Part shown: positions 25,280 to 34,704 of the stretch, piece after piece
Numbering within the stretch: position 1 is the first letter of the stretch
How the letters are laid out: each line of letters opens with the position of its first letter
Source of the DNA: Anaerolineae bacterium
GTDB lineage: Bacteria > Chloroflexota > Anaerolineae > 4572-78 > J111
DNA length: 64,000 nt
Direction: 5' to 3'
NCBI GenBank assembly: GCA_016931895.1
Contig: JAFGDY010000237.1
Coordinates: 1 to 64,000 of the forward strand
The notes under the pieces: model-generated
Database searches by the model: none
Told to the model about the DNA's origin: nothing
The model's input: only the letters and a program-made list of their open reading frames with translations
Made by a program: the position numbers and the translations under genes

Positions 25280-26728
25280 ATGGCTGACCACTTTTCTTTG
25301 CAAATGCTCTACCAGGCCTTGAGCCTGAGGCAAACAAGACAGAAACTTGGCAGGGGTTATTCCCGTCCATCCTCCCGTTCTACCGGCAGGGTGGTTCGTT
25401 TGATCACTGCCCTGGCCGCAGGTCTGGCTTTGATTGTTATCTCAGGTTGTCAACTGCCGGTGGCTACCACCGACACCCAGCAAAACACTCCCCCCGTTCA
25501 GACTACAGCCACCACCCGGCCTTATCGAACCCCTACGCTTGTGGCCACGCCTACCATAACCCCTACCACTACCCCGGAAGACTCTACCCTAACCCTAACC
25601 GTGTGGACCATTGAGACGATTTCTTCTGAGGCCGAAGGTGAAATCGGTAATTTTATCAGCAACAGCCTGCGCAACTTCAGGCGAGTCAACCCTGATCTTA
25701 AAGTTGAAATGATTCTCAAGAAACCAAGCGGCAAAGGCGGCGTTTTAGATTTTTTAAGGACTTCTCGAGAGGTTGCGCCGACCATCTTACCGGATGTAGC
25801 CGTACTCAATACCACCGACCTCAACCAGGCTTACACAGAAGGTTTGATTGAGCCACTTGGCGGCAAGCTAGACCGTTCTATTGCGCAAGACTTACTGCCG
25901 GCCGCGCGGAAGATGGGAACCATCAATAATACCCTGGTCGGTGTTCCCTTGGGCATAGAAATGGAACATACGGTTTATAATACCCGTACGTTTACCGCCC
26001 CCCTGGTGCTGTGGTCAGACGTTTTGAGCAGCAACACCCGCTACCTGTTTCCAGCTAAAGGAGTCAATGGCCTGGTCAACGACACCACCCTTTCTCTCTA
26101 TCTCTCTACAGGCGGCAAACTACTCAACGACCAGGGCGCGCCCACTATTGATGAGCGAGCTTTACGAGCTGTGCTGGACTTTTACCAACAGGCTATGGCG
26201 AATGATATTATTGACGCATCTGCGCTGGAAGCAGCCACCACCGAGGAACTCTGGCCGATTTACCTTGAAGCCAAAGCCGGTATTGCTCAAATCAGTGTTC
26301 GCCAATATCTGATTGACCGCGAGTTACTCAAGAACACCTCATTTGCCCCTTTGCCCGTGCCAAAAGAAGGTGTCTCCCCCGTGCTCATTATGCATGGTTG
26401 GACTCTGGTTTTAGTAACCGATGATGTCGAGCGCCAAAAAGACGCTTTGCGCTTAATTGAGTCATTCATGTCAACCAGTAACAATGCTACGTGGAACACC
26501 ATTAATCACTCAATCCCAACCCGGGAGACAGCTTTCAACCAACTTGCCGGAAACGACCCCTACTGGATATACTTGGCCGAACAACTGAACACGGCCCAGC
26601 CTCAACCTGCCTTTGCTGGCTACGACCGGGTTGGACGTATTATTCAGCAAGCGGTTCAACAAGTTATCAGTGGAGAAGCCACGCCCGAAGAAGCAACCGC
26701 CACAGCCGTTGATGCTTTAGCCCAATGA
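25280..26728 (+). CDS. Extracellular solute-binding lipoprotein (sugar-type ABC)
   Basis: 482 residues. After an unusually long basic N-terminus (about 40 residues) comes a hydrophobic segment and lipobox (LIVISGC, Cys near 57), a Thr/Pro linker, and a family 1 substrate-binding fold: VWTIETISSEAEGE, PDVAVLNTTDLNQAYTEGLIEPLG, VGVPLGIEMEHTVYNTRTF. It should be anchored outside the cell and bind a sugar or oligosaccharide. No ABC permease or ATPase gene adjoins it. Instead the next gene starts inside its stop codon (ATGA overlap) and encodes a GT81-like glycosyltransferase, an odd pairing. Confidence 0.82.
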   Translation: MADHFSLQMLYQALSLRQTRQKLGRGYSRPSSRSTGRVVRLITALAAGLALIVISGCQLPVATTDTQQNTPPVQTTATTRPYRTPTLVATPTITPTTTPEDSTLTLTVWTIETISSEAEGEIGNFISNSLRNFRRVNPDLKVEMILKKPSGKGGVLDFLRTSREVAPTILPDVAVLNTTDLNQAYTEGLIEPLGGKLDRSIAQDLLPAARKMGTINNTLVGVPLGIEMEHTVYNTRTFTAPLVLWSDVLSSNTRYLFPAKGVNGLVNDTTLSLYLSTGGKLLNDQGAPTIDERALRAVLDFYQQAMANDIIDASALEAATTEELWPIYLEAKAGIAQISVRQYLIDRELLKNTSFAPLPVPKEGVSPVLIMHGWTLVLVTDDVERQKDALRLIESFMSTSNNATWNTINHSIPTRETAFNQLAGNDPYWIYLAEQLNTAQPQPAFAGYDRVGRIIQQAVQQVISGEATPEEATATAVDALAQ

Positions 26729-28059
26729 AGATGTATCATCCCATGCTGCGCCCCGGCGCGCAGCGCCAACTCAAAACAATCGGTGAAGCTGATTTGGTGA
26801 TTGGTCTGCCTACTCATAAAAACACCCAAGATGCAGTGCACGTGGCGCGTGTTGCTTTAGCGGGAGCCGATCAACATTATCCCCACTTGCGTAGCGTACT
26901 GGTTAATGCCGATGTGGGCCTTGAAGCGACCACCCGTCGCCTGGTCGCAGCCCAGGCCTCGGTCAACGGTCATCATGGCCTGGTGGTCACAGGCCGATAT
27001 GAGGGTCAATTAGGCCAGGGCAGCGCCATTGCCGCTTTGTTTGATGCAGCTTTGGCCCTGGATGCCAAAGCAATTGTTATTTTAGATAGCCACACCCAAA
27101 CCATTACCCCAAACTGGATAGCCGGGTTGGCTCATTTGATCCTGGAAAACAAAGCTGATTTAGTTATGCCGCGCTATCAATGGTCATCGCTGGCGCCCGG
27201 CAGTATTTTGAGCGATTTGATTGCCTATCCGCTTTTCCGCGCCCTATGGGGATGGAGTGTACGCCACCCCGCCGCCCCTGATTTTGCCCTTTCGCCTCAG
27301 TTGGCTACTGCGCTGTTGGATGAGGATGTTTGGGAAACCGAGGTGGCGGCCTTTGGTTTGTCACCCTGGTTGTCTACATATGCGCTCCTGAACCATTGGC
27401 GGGTAGCCCAAACTGCGTTGGGAACAAAACAAACCTCGCTTGACCTATCTTTAGATATGCCACGGACCCCTGCGGATAAGAGCCGAGCCGGACGGCTCAA
27501 CGCCCGCTTCAAGCTTCAATTCCAAAACGTCGTCAGCGTTATGCTCCGCCTGGTATACGATTATAGAAAATCCTGGAAACAGGTAGACAATTTTTATTCA
27601 TTGTCCACCCTCACCGAATTTATGACCGCCGTTAACTCAAATCCGACTCCGGAACAAGACCCCACCCCGTTACTTGACGATTTGGCCCTGGGCTGGATAG
27701 AGTATCGAGCCTTGTGGCAACGCATCCTCACCGCCGACAACTTAACTCACCTGGAAGCCCTGGCCGCGCTTCCCCCGGACCGCTTCTACTTCCCTTCGGA
27801 TTTGTGGGCGCGGATAATTTATGATTTTGCCGTGGTTTTTAATAAAGGCGAGGATGATCCGGATCAAATTGTCAGTGCCTTATTTCCTATCTACCAGGGG
27901 CGTTTAGCCGCGTTTTGGCAAGAAATAGCCGGCCTCTCTTTGGTAGGCCGTGAAGGCACCATAGCGGCCCAAGCCGTGGAATTTGAAGAGAGCCGGCTCT
28001 ACCTTAAAAAACGCTGGCGAACTTACCGGCCTTGGTCCAGTCGAGAAGAGGTTGTTTAA
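26725..28059 (+). CDS. GT81-like glycosyltransferase with altered DxD
   Basis: 444 residues resembling glucosylglycerate and related GT81 synthases along its length: DLVIGLPTHKN (usually PTYNE), AIVILDSHTQTITPNWI, the IAYPLFRALWGWSVRHPAAPDFALS block, VWETEVAAFGLSPWLSTYALL, and the C-terminal LWARIIYDFAVVFNKGE ... LFPIYQGRLAAFW. The metal-binding DxD is DSH here, and the usual GGDFG is APDFA, so activity or donor may differ or be lost. It overlaps the lipoprotein gene by four bases. Alternatives are a compatible-solute synthase with unusual chemistry, or a non-catalytic paralogue. Confidence 0.75.
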   Translation: MKMYHPMLRPGAQRQLKTIGEADLVIGLPTHKNTQDAVHVARVALAGADQHYPHLRSVLVNADVGLEATTRRLVAAQASVNGHHGLVVTGRYEGQLGQGSAIAALFDAALALDAKAIVILDSHTQTITPNWIAGLAHLILENKADLVMPRYQWSSLAPGSILSDLIAYPLFRALWGWSVRHPAAPDFALSPQLATALLDEDVWETEVAAFGLSPWLSTYALLNHWRVAQTALGTKQTSLDLSLDMPRTPADKSRAGRLNARFKLQFQNVVSVMLRLVYDYRKSWKQVDNFYSLSTLTEFMTAVNSNPTPEQDPTPLLDDLALGWIEYRALWQRILTADNLTHLEALAALPPDRFYFPSDLWARIIYDFAVVFNKGEDDPDQIVSALFPIYQGRLAAFWQEIAGLSLVGREGTIAAQAVEFEESRLYLKKRWRTYRPWSSREEVV

Positions 28060-28081
28060 GGCAAACATCACTTATTCAACA

Positions 28082-28118
28082 AAAAAAGCCATCCTGTAGG
28101 GGGATGGCTTTTTAATTT
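28082..28118. terminator. Bidirectional intrinsic terminator
   Basis: AAAAAGCCATCC and GGATGGCTTTTT pair around a seven-base loop, with T-runs on both strands. It serves the GT81-like gene and the convergent M23 gene. Confidence 0.9.
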
Positions 28119-28136
28119 TTTCAAGGGGCAGAAAAT

Positions 28137-29282
28137 TTATGGCAAAAATCCATAGGGGTTACGCTGAACAGTACCTTGTCTGATTTCAAAATGCAGGTGC
28201 GGTCCGGTGGAGTTGCCGGTGCTACCCATTTCGGCAATGGTCTGGCCTTTGGCTACATCATCGCCTGCTTCCACGTAATAGGCTTGCAAGTGAGCATACA
28301 GGGTTTGAAAACCATTGCCATGGTCAATAACCACCACATAGCCGTAGCCGGTGTCATCCCAACCGGTCGCTATCACATGGCCGGAGTCCGAAGCCGTAAT
28401 CGGCGCGCCTAACCAACCACCTATGTCTAAACCGCGATGCCCTCCCCAATAGCCCTGCGTAATCGAGCCGCTGGCCGGCCAACCAAATATACCCGTTCCT
28501 TTGGTAGCATCTTCAGGCACAGGGCCGCTATAAGCCGTTACCGTGCGGGGCACATAAGGCTTGGTGCCGCCGGGCACCACCAGCCATTGTCCCGGTTGAA
28601 TAATCGGCTCGTCGGGATCCAACTCGTTCAAAAAATAGTCAATGATTGCGGCTGGTTCCACTTTGTAAGTGGCAGCAATACCCTCAAGGGTATCATCTCC
28701 CCCTACTTGATGGTACACGCCATCAACCGGCAAAATAGTTAACTCCTGGCCTACCCGCAACAAGTCCGGGTTATCGCCCAGGCTGGGGTTAGACCACATG
28801 ATGGTTTCAGGGGCTAAACCATATCTGAAGGCAATATCAAAAACAGTATCGCCAAATTCAACTACATAGGTTGTGATTTCTTCTTTGGTCCGGTCCGGGA
28901 TAATTGTATGGGGCACAACTGCCCGCACCAGTACGTCATCTTCAACACTGTTCAAACTGGCCGGCAGCGTCAATGGCGCGCTTTCTTCTGCGGTTACCGG
29001 GGCCACAACCGGCTCCTCGACAACGGCTTCTTGTTTGAAAGAACGAACAGCATTGCTCGTGGAGAAATGAATATTACTCAAGCCAACGGCCACCACCACC
29101 AGCAGGATAACAATGAGATGAGTTGAGACACGGCGCAACAGGGCATCATCACGGATCAACTTCTGGAAGGGCAAAATCACCATGTTTTGCAAACGACGAT
29201 AGGAGTTTATCATTGGCGCCTCACCAAACGAGGCTGGGTCTGAAGTGGTGTTAAACTGTTTTTTGACCACGGAGGGTTGCAT
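28137..29282 (-). CDS. Membrane-anchored LysM/M23 peptidoglycan endopeptidase
   Basis: 381 residues. One membrane helix (about 55-75, HLIVILLVVVAVGL) precedes two LysM domains (TYVVEFGDTVFDIAFRYGL ... ELTILP; VYHQVGGDDTLEGIAATYKV), which bind peptidoglycan, then an M23 domain with HRGLDIG (zinc His/Asp), YGYVVVIDHGNGFQTLYAHL and GPHLHFEI. It probably cleaves or controls cross-links in the wall. The ATG at 29282 has an AGAAGAG upstream; a TTG six codons earlier is the alternative. Confidence 0.92.
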   Translation of the reverse strand: MQPSVVKKQFNTTSDPASFGEAPMINSYRRLQNMVILPFQKLIRDDALLRRVSTHLIVILLVVVAVGLSNIHFSTSNAVRSFKQEAVVEEPVVAPVTAEESAPLTLPASLNSVEDDVLVRAVVPHTIIPDRTKEEITTYVVEFGDTVFDIAFRYGLAPETIMWSNPSLGDNPDLLRVGQELTILPVDGVYHQVGGDDTLEGIAATYKVEPAAIIDYFLNELDPDEPIIQPGQWLVVPGGTKPYVPRTVTAYSGPVPEDATKGTGIFGWPASGSITQGYWGGHRGLDIGGWLGAPITASDSGHVIATGWDDTGYGYVVVIDHGNGFQTLYAHLQAYYVEAGDDVAKGQTIAEMGSTGNSTGPHLHFEIRQGTVQRNPYGFLP

Positions 29283-29406
29283 AAGACTCTTCTCAGCCAA
29301 TCAGGTTTATGCTTACAGACACCCGTAAACAGACAAGTATAATAATCACTTATCCGGGGGGCGTCAAATTAAGCCTTAGTAGAGGGTGCGGCCCAAAATT
29401 TTGGCG

Positions 29407-29435
29407 GTAGGGACAGGTCAATGTCCTGTCCCTAC
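29407..29435. repeat. Extragenic palindrome after rho
   Basis: GTAGGGACAGG and CCTGTCCCTAC pair perfectly around seven bases. It is related to 6628-6660. It lies 30 bases past the rho stop and may act as its 3' hairpin. Confidence 0.7.
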
Positions 29436-29464
29436 TACTTACGGCCTAAATTGAGATAGACCCC

Positions 29465-30718
29465 TTAGTAGATTTCTTTGTTAAGGGTGGCCAAAAATTC
29501 GGTGTTGTTTTCCGTTTTGGGCAAACGTTCCAGAACCATTTCGGTGGCTTCGGTGCCGCCGCCCACGGCCGTAATCATCCGGCGCAGCGTCCATACCCGG
29601 GATAGGTCATCCGGCGATAACAGGAGGTCCTCACGGCGGGTACTGGAGCGCTCAATATCAATGGCCGGGAAGAAACGACGCTCGGAGAGTTTGCGGCTAA
29701 GGTGCATTTCCATATTACCCGTGCCTTTGAATTCCTCGTAGATCACATCGTCCATGCGACTACCCGTATCCACCAGACAAGTAGCAATGATGGTCAGGCT
29801 ACCTCCCTCCTCAATATTTCGGGCTGCGCCAAAAAACCGCTTGGGGGGATATAACGCCGCCGGGTCAATCCCACCCGAGAGGGTGCGGCCGCTGGGCGGC
29901 ACCACCATGTTATAGGCCCGGGCCAAACGGGTTAGAGAGTCCATCAAAATTACCACGTCGCGGCCTCCCTCAACCAAACGTTTGGCTTTGGCCAGGGCCA
30001 TTTCGGCCACGCGGGTTTGTGAGGTTTCCGGGTCGTCAAAGGTGGCGGCCATCACTTCGGCTTCTACAGAACGATCCATGTCGGTTACTTCTTCGGGGCG
30101 CTCGCCAATAAGCACGACCATCATGTGCAAATCCTGGTGATTGGCCGTGAGGCCATTGGCAATTTGTTTGAGAATGGTAGTTTTGCCCGCTTTAGGTGGG
30201 GAAACAATCAAACCGCGTTGCCCCCGGCCAATGGGAGCTAACATATCTAGCAAACGAGTAGAGAGGATATCTTTGCGGGTTTCCAGCTTTAATCGCTCTT
30301 CCGGGAAGATGGGGGTTAATCGCTCAAAAATCGGTCGTTTTTTGGCCGCTTCAGGATCAAGCCCATTAACTGCTTCCACCCGCAATAAGCCAAAATACTT
30401 TTCCGTATCTTTGGGTGGGCGCACCTGTCCAATCACCATATCGCCGGTACGCAGGCCAAACCGCCGGATTTGGCTTTGCGAAACGTAAATATCCTCCGGC
30501 CCGGGCAATAAATCCACCGAACGGAGAAACCCTATCCCATCTTGGATGATTTCCAACACGCCGCCGCCAAAAATAAAACCTTGAGCCTCGGCATTGGCCT
30601 TCAATATTTTTAAAACCAGATCGCTCTTTTTGAGCTTGGTGTACCCAGAAACTTCAAATTCTTTAGCCAGACTTCTCAATTCTTCAAGAGTCTTGGCTTC
30701 AAGTTCAGCCATATTCAT
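29465..30718 (-). CDS. rho: Transcription termination factor Rho
   Basis: 417 residues, the usual length. The Rho N-terminal SAP-like helices ([21 protein letters not shown]), the cold-shock RNA-binding domain ([23 protein letters not shown]), and the RecA-like motor with P-loop PPKAGKTT, Walker [17 protein letters not shown] and Q/R-loop [10 protein letters not shown] are all present. Rho is an RNA-dependent ATPase hexamer that releases untranslated transcripts. GGAG precedes the ATG. Confidence 0.97.
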   Translation of the reverse strand: MNMAELEAKTLEELRSLAKEFEVSGYTKLKKSDLVLKILKANAEAQGFIFGGGVLEIIQDGIGFLRSVDLLPGPEDIYVSQSQIRRFGLRTGDMVIGQVRPPKDTEKYFGLLRVEAVNGLDPEAAKKRPIFERLTPIFPEERLKLETRKDILSTRLLDMLAPIGRGQRGLIVSPPKAGKTTILKQIANGLTANHQDLHMMVVLIGERPEEVTDMDRSVEAEVMAATFDDPETSQTRVAEMALAKAKRLVEGGRDVVILMDSLTRLARAYNMVVPPSGRTLSGGIDPAALYPPKRFFGAARNIEEGGSLTIIATCLVDTGSRMDDVIYEEFKGTGNMEMHLSRKLSERRFFPAIDIERSSTRREDLLLSPDDLSRVWTLRRMITAVGGGTEATEMVLERLPKTENNTEFLATLNKEIY

Positions 30719-31262
30719 AATAAAAGCTCCAGAAAATGTGTTGACGAAAGGTTATCAACTGCGGTTTTTGTTATTGTATTTAACAGTAAAAACTATAGGT
30801 TTTAAGCCCCTGCAGGGCCATTTCTGCCAGATAGAGTTCATAAAGTTACAGGGACAACATTTATCGCTTCACTGTCTGGCGACCGACTGCTTAAGTGAGG
30901 CCGCCAAACAAGTTTAAGTGCATACCGACAAGCCCATTTAGTGGTAATTTAGGGGATGCTGCCAAAGTATTTTTTCAAATTAATAATTCAGAGAAATCAG
31001 AGCCTTATAAAGATTTTTGGGTTGGGGGAATAGGGACTAAAGTTGCACAAAACTGTGCGGAGTGTCTAACTTATGCCGTATCTCAAACAAAATTATAACA
31101 TTTTTCCTTAATGCCGTCAACTTAAACTCAACACAAAGATGCGGCTCCATTTTGACCAAAAACGAAAGGAGTGCGGGATGGATTCCGCACTCCTGAATAA
31201 TTCGAGAAGGAATGAAAAGATGTCCTTTTTCACTCCTGATTGGGCAGATGACTTTTAGAGTT
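30719..31262. other. 544-base region between rho and gap without a convincing gene
   Basis: It is AT-rich. Short plus-strand frames exist (30895-31098) but have no ribosome site and no recognisable motif. A decayed coding sequence is possible. The rho promoter should lie near its left end and the gap terminator lies at 31158-31194. Confidence 0.5.
31158..31194 (-). terminator. Intrinsic terminator of gap
   Basis: AGGAGTGCGG (31167-31176) and CCGCACTCCT (31185-31194) form a perfect 10-bp stem; on the minus strand TTTCGTTTTT follows. It lies 70 bases after the gap stop. Confidence 0.8.
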
Positions 31263-32267
31263 TTAGAGCTTGCTCGCCATCAGATCGGCCAGGTCGGCGG
31301 TGCGGCAGGAGTAACCCCACTCGTTGTCATACCAGGTGACCACTTTTACCAGATTGCCGCCAAGGGCCTGGCAAAATTCAGCGTCAATGGAGCTGGACGC
31401 CGGGTTGCCTTTGTAGTCTATGGAAACCAGCGGTTCTTCCACGTAGTCCATCACTTTGCTCTTGGCTGCGGCTTCTTTCAGGGCGGCGCGGAGTTCTTCG
31501 GTAGTAACTTCTTTTTTCACCTCGGCCACAAAGTCAACCACTGACACCGTGGAAGTGGGCACGCGCAGGGCATAACCATCAAACTTACCCTTGAGTTCAG
31601 GAATAACCAGAGCCACGGCTTTGGCCGCGCCGGTAGTGGTAGGAATAATGCTCATAGCGGCGGCGCGAGCGCGGCGCAGGTCTTTGTGGGGCAAATCCAA
31701 AATGCTCTGGTCGTTGGTGTAGGCATGGATGGTGGTCATCAAGCCCTTGACAATGCCAAACTTATCATTGACCACTTTGGCCGCCGGGGCCAGGCAGTTG
31801 GTGGTGCAGGAGGCGTTGGACACAATATGATGCTTGGCCGGATCATACTGTTCTTCGTTCACGCCTAACACCACCGTCAAATCTTCGCCTTTGGCCGGGG
31901 CGCTGATAATGACCTTCTTGGCGCCGGCTTGCAGGTGTTTGCCGGCTCCCTCCCGGTCGCGGAAAATGCCGGTAGATTCGACCACAATGTCTACGCCCAA
32001 CTTGCCCCAGGGCAGCTTGGCCGGGTCGCGCTCGGCCAGCACTTTGAGCAGTTTGCCATCTACCTTCAGCCCGTCTTCAACCACTTCAATATTACCGTCA
32101 AACTTGCCATAGTTTGAGTCGTATTTGAGCAAGTGAGCCATGGTGGCCACGTTGCCAATATCGTTGACCGCAACCACTTCCAGGGTGTCAGGATAGGTGT
32201 CGCGGATCGCTTTGAACACTTGTCGGCCAATGCGGCCAAATCCGTTAATACCAACTTTTGTTGTCAT
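31263..32267 (-). CDS. gap: Glyceraldehyde-3-phosphate dehydrogenase, type I
   Basis: 334 residues. NAD-binding [15 protein letters not shown] opens the protein; the active-site [12 protein letters not shown] carries the catalytic Cys, and the C-terminal [15 protein letters not shown] is typical. It oxidises glyceraldehyde 3-phosphate to 1,3-bisphosphoglycerate in glycolysis and runs in reverse in gluconeogenesis. The acidic residue after the first nucleotide-binding strand is replaced by Asn (VVAVNDIG), as usual for phosphorylating NAD enzymes. GGAGG precedes the ATG. It is monocistronic. Confidence 0.97.
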   Translation of the reverse strand: MTTKVGINGFGRIGRQVFKAIRDTYPDTLEVVAVNDIGNVATMAHLLKYDSNYGKFDGNIEVVEDGLKVDGKLLKVLAERDPAKLPWGKLGVDIVVESTGIFRDREGAGKHLQAGAKKVIISAPAKGEDLTVVLGVNEEQYDPAKHHIVSNASCTTNCLAPAAKVVNDKFGIVKGLMTTIHAYTNDQSILDLPHKDLRRARAAAMSIIPTTTGAAKAVALVIPELKGKFDGYALRVPTSTVSVVDFVAEVKKEVTTEELRAALKEAAAKSKVMDYVEEPLVSIDYKGNPASSSIDAEFCQALGGNLVKVVTWYDNEWGYSCRTADLADLMASKL

Positions 32268-32529
32268 TGTAAATGTTCCTCCAACATTTAAATAGGGTAA
32301 TATGTTTAAGTTAAATATTCAACTGTAATGCCAATTAGCAACAAATGGAATTTTAGAACTGATGCGGTTAATCTTCTATCGTAGAAGTGACGCACAAGGG
32401 GCGAAGCTTATCCTCGCCTGGGGGCAACGTGCAACTGCTGTAATTTAACCAGCCGCCATTATAAATGATGTAGCCAAGAGAGTCAAAGAAAGTTATGACT
32501 CTTTTTACTTGGTTGGCCGGGCCGGCAAT

Positions 32530-34374
32530 TTAACCGATTTTACGTTCCAGCGCCGCTTTTAATATCCAATCAAAATTATCTCGGTATTCATCTTGGCCGG
32601 GGATGAAAAATTCGGCAAACATGGCTCGATCTTTTTTGAGCCATTTGGCGAATTTCTCTATAAGTTGCTGGCGCTCAACGTGCCATTTTTTGACCAACAG
32701 GCCGTAACGGTACATCTCAACATATTGGCCGGCGGAAGTATCCCAACTGGCCTCAATCCGCATCGCTGTTTGGGCCATCTCGGCATGACGGGCGGGTTGG
32801 TGACGATAGGTATCGAGGGCGGCCTTGATTTGCCAGAAAAAGGCGTCGGCCTCGCCCGCCCGGTCGCTGATGTCAAGCCATTCATACAGATAGGCGCAGT
32901 GGCGCACTTTGGTCAGGCCGCCGGTGGCCCGGCCAATCACAACATTGCCCACCAGCGAAGCTTCGTAATCTACCAGGCCGCACGGCTCAAAACGGGAAGG
33001 AATAAGGCAAAAATCGCCGCCGGTCAGCATGAGTTTGGACAGGGGCAGGTTGAAGGTATTGTTGAAATAAACTCGGCCAGGATAGAGATGGGCCAGCCGG
33101 AAGAAATTCATCTCGCTGGCCTTGCCTCCGGCATCCCCATCCGGGGCAGAGGCGAGGATGATGAATTTAGCGCCGGTATCGTAGGCCAGGGTGCGCTCAA
33201 TAATGTCGGCCACTAGGCCCAGATTTTTCTGCTCAACCAACCGCCCGACGGCGGTGAGCAAAACCGGATCCCCTTGCGGTTCGGCGCCAAATGTTTCCAG
33301 GTGCAGCAGCCGTTTTAGCTCGGCCTTCACCGGCAAATGGTCCACATCAAAGGTATGGTCGCGGGCCAGCATTTCGGCCTGGGTGGTGAGATTTTGGAAA
33401 ATGGGATTCTGGGGGCCGCGCTTATTTTGCATTTGGCGCAGCACTTTGGCCTTAAGTTCCGGCAGATTTTCAGCGCGATTGCGGTCGCTCATGCCATTGG
33501 TGATGCCGGCAACGGGTAACTTTTCAAAAAGTTCAAGGTGGCGGTTAGGCACAAACACCTCGCCCGGCGGGCTGCCTTTTTGGGCATAAGCCCGGTGCCA
33601 AAGCGTGTCGTGACTTTCGCGGAGTTCGGCGGCGTAGCCCCACGTTCCGGCCAGATCGCCGCTAACGGTGGTGATTTTGCCGCCGGTTTCATGCACTTTG
33701 AGCATGCAGGCTTTCATCAGGTTGAGGTTATCAAAAAAGTCAAAATATTTGTGGAACAGTTTTTCGCCGGGCAGGTTGATCCGGTTAAGAGAATTATACC
33801 CGCCGCCAATGAGGGGGATGATGCCCTGGTAGGTGGCATTGTGAATGGTGAAATGAACCGGCACCTCGCTCAGATAATCATCGCCCAAATAAAAGGGGAC
33901 AAGGCCGACATGATAGTCATGCAGGTGGATAGTATCAAAATTGCCCTGCTTAATGTAACCGGCCATCGCCTGGCAGACAGCGGCATGTAGTTTGAGCGCC
34001 ACCTGGGGATCGGTGGGGTAGATGGCATTGGCATGGGTCCAGTGAAGTTGCCACTCGTCCCAAAAGTAAACAACCTTTTGGCCGTCGGGAAAAACGTGTT
34101 GGTAAATTTCAAAGTCAAAAGTATGTCCTTCAAGGGTAACGGGCAGGCGCAGCTCAAGTTTAGTGAGTTGGCTTTTGTCGTAATGGGCAAAGCAGGGGCT
34201 GAGCGTTTCAATCTCCAGATCAAGGCCCTGTTTGGTGGCAGCTTTCACCAACTCCGGCGGCAGCTCTTCCACAATCACCCCCAGGCCGCCCACTTTGGCC
34301 CCCAGACCGCTGGCGCTTCGACCAATTTCCCAGGCCAGCATGGCCACCCGTAATTTTTGATTTGTTTTGGGCAT
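32530..34374 (-). CDS. Glycogen synthase-like GT5 glycosyltransferase, enlarged
   Basis: 614 residues from the ATG at 34374 (GGAG upstream). The donor-binding KVGGLGVIVEELPPEL replaces the usual KTGGLGDV. VHFTIHNATYQGII is the GT5 mid-domain block. In the C-terminal lobe VGRLVEQKNLGLVADII and DFCLIPSRFEPCGLVDYEAS hold the catalytic Glu. It is about 130 residues longer than bacterial GlgA, with an insert near 250-350 and an extra helical tail. It likely elongates alpha-1,4-glucan with ADP- or UDP-glucose; the exact donor is not readable. GlgB is encoded 8 kb away. Confidence 0.78.
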   Translation of the reverse strand: MPKTNQKLRVAMLAWEIGRSASGLGAKVGGLGVIVEELPPELVKAATKQGLDLEIETLSPCFAHYDKSQLTKLELRLPVTLEGHTFDFEIYQHVFPDGQKVVYFWDEWQLHWTHANAIYPTDPQVALKLHAAVCQAMAGYIKQGNFDTIHLHDYHVGLVPFYLGDDYLSEVPVHFTIHNATYQGIIPLIGGGYNSLNRINLPGEKLFHKYFDFFDNLNLMKACMLKVHETGGKITTVSGDLAGTWGYAAELRESHDTLWHRAYAQKGSPPGEVFVPNRHLELFEKLPVAGITNGMSDRNRAENLPELKAKVLRQMQNKRGPQNPIFQNLTTQAEMLARDHTFDVDHLPVKAELKRLLHLETFGAEPQGDPVLLTAVGRLVEQKNLGLVADIIERTLAYDTGAKFIILASAPDGDAGGKASEMNFFRLAHLYPGRVYFNNTFNLPLSKLMLTGGDFCLIPSRFEPCGLVDYEASLVGNVVIGRATGGLTKVRHCAYLYEWLDISDRAGEADAFFWQIKAALDTYRHQPARHAEMAQTAMRIEASWDTSAGQYVEMYRYGLLVKKWHVERQQLIEKFAKWLKKDRAMFAEFFIPGQDEYRDNFDWILKAALERKIG

Positions 34375-34704
34375 TTTGGGACTCCGCAGTTGAGGCTTAA
34401 CTGTTAAAATTTTACCACGAATATGAGGGGGAGCAAGTTGCCATCTGAATTGACTCAGAGACCAAGTAAGGTACAATAGAATATATCTATGGGGTTTGTC
34501 AGTTGGGTCCCTCAAACCTGATTTTATGTCAGAATGCTTGACATTTGCTCCCATTCACGTAAAATAACTCTCGCTTTTCTGCTTGTTAACTAAATGGCAA
34601 ATCGGCCAGACCCAAGCCAACCTGAAAATATCCCTCTCTGGAAAAGCGACAACAGTTTAATAAACTACGGAGGGGGGTCAACGACTGATCCTTTGGAGAT
34701 AAGT
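34375..34704. other. Divergent control region between glgA-like gene and opp locus
   Basis: No gene seen. The minus strand carries a weak promoter (TTGCTC, 16 bases, TAAAAT at 34414-34409) for the glycogen-synthase-like gene. The plus strand carries the opp promoter at 34538-34565 and a 130-base leader. An in-frame extension of the first opp gene to 34594 is considered leader, not protein. Confidence 0.5.
34538..34565 (+). promoter_or_regulatory. Promoter of the oligopeptide transport locus
   Basis: TTGACA (34538-34543), 16 bases, TAAAAT (34560-34565). The start near 34572 leaves about 130 bases of leader before the ATG at 34705. Confidence 0.65.

Noticed and set aside
30895-31098. Small ORF or transposase remnant between rho and gap
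   Set aside because: No ribosome site, no motif and no inverted repeats; not supportable as a gene or insertion sequence.
34594-34704. N-terminal extension of binding protein 1
   Set aside because: It would place 37 hydrophilic residues before the signal peptide; the ATG at 34705 has a good ribosome site.
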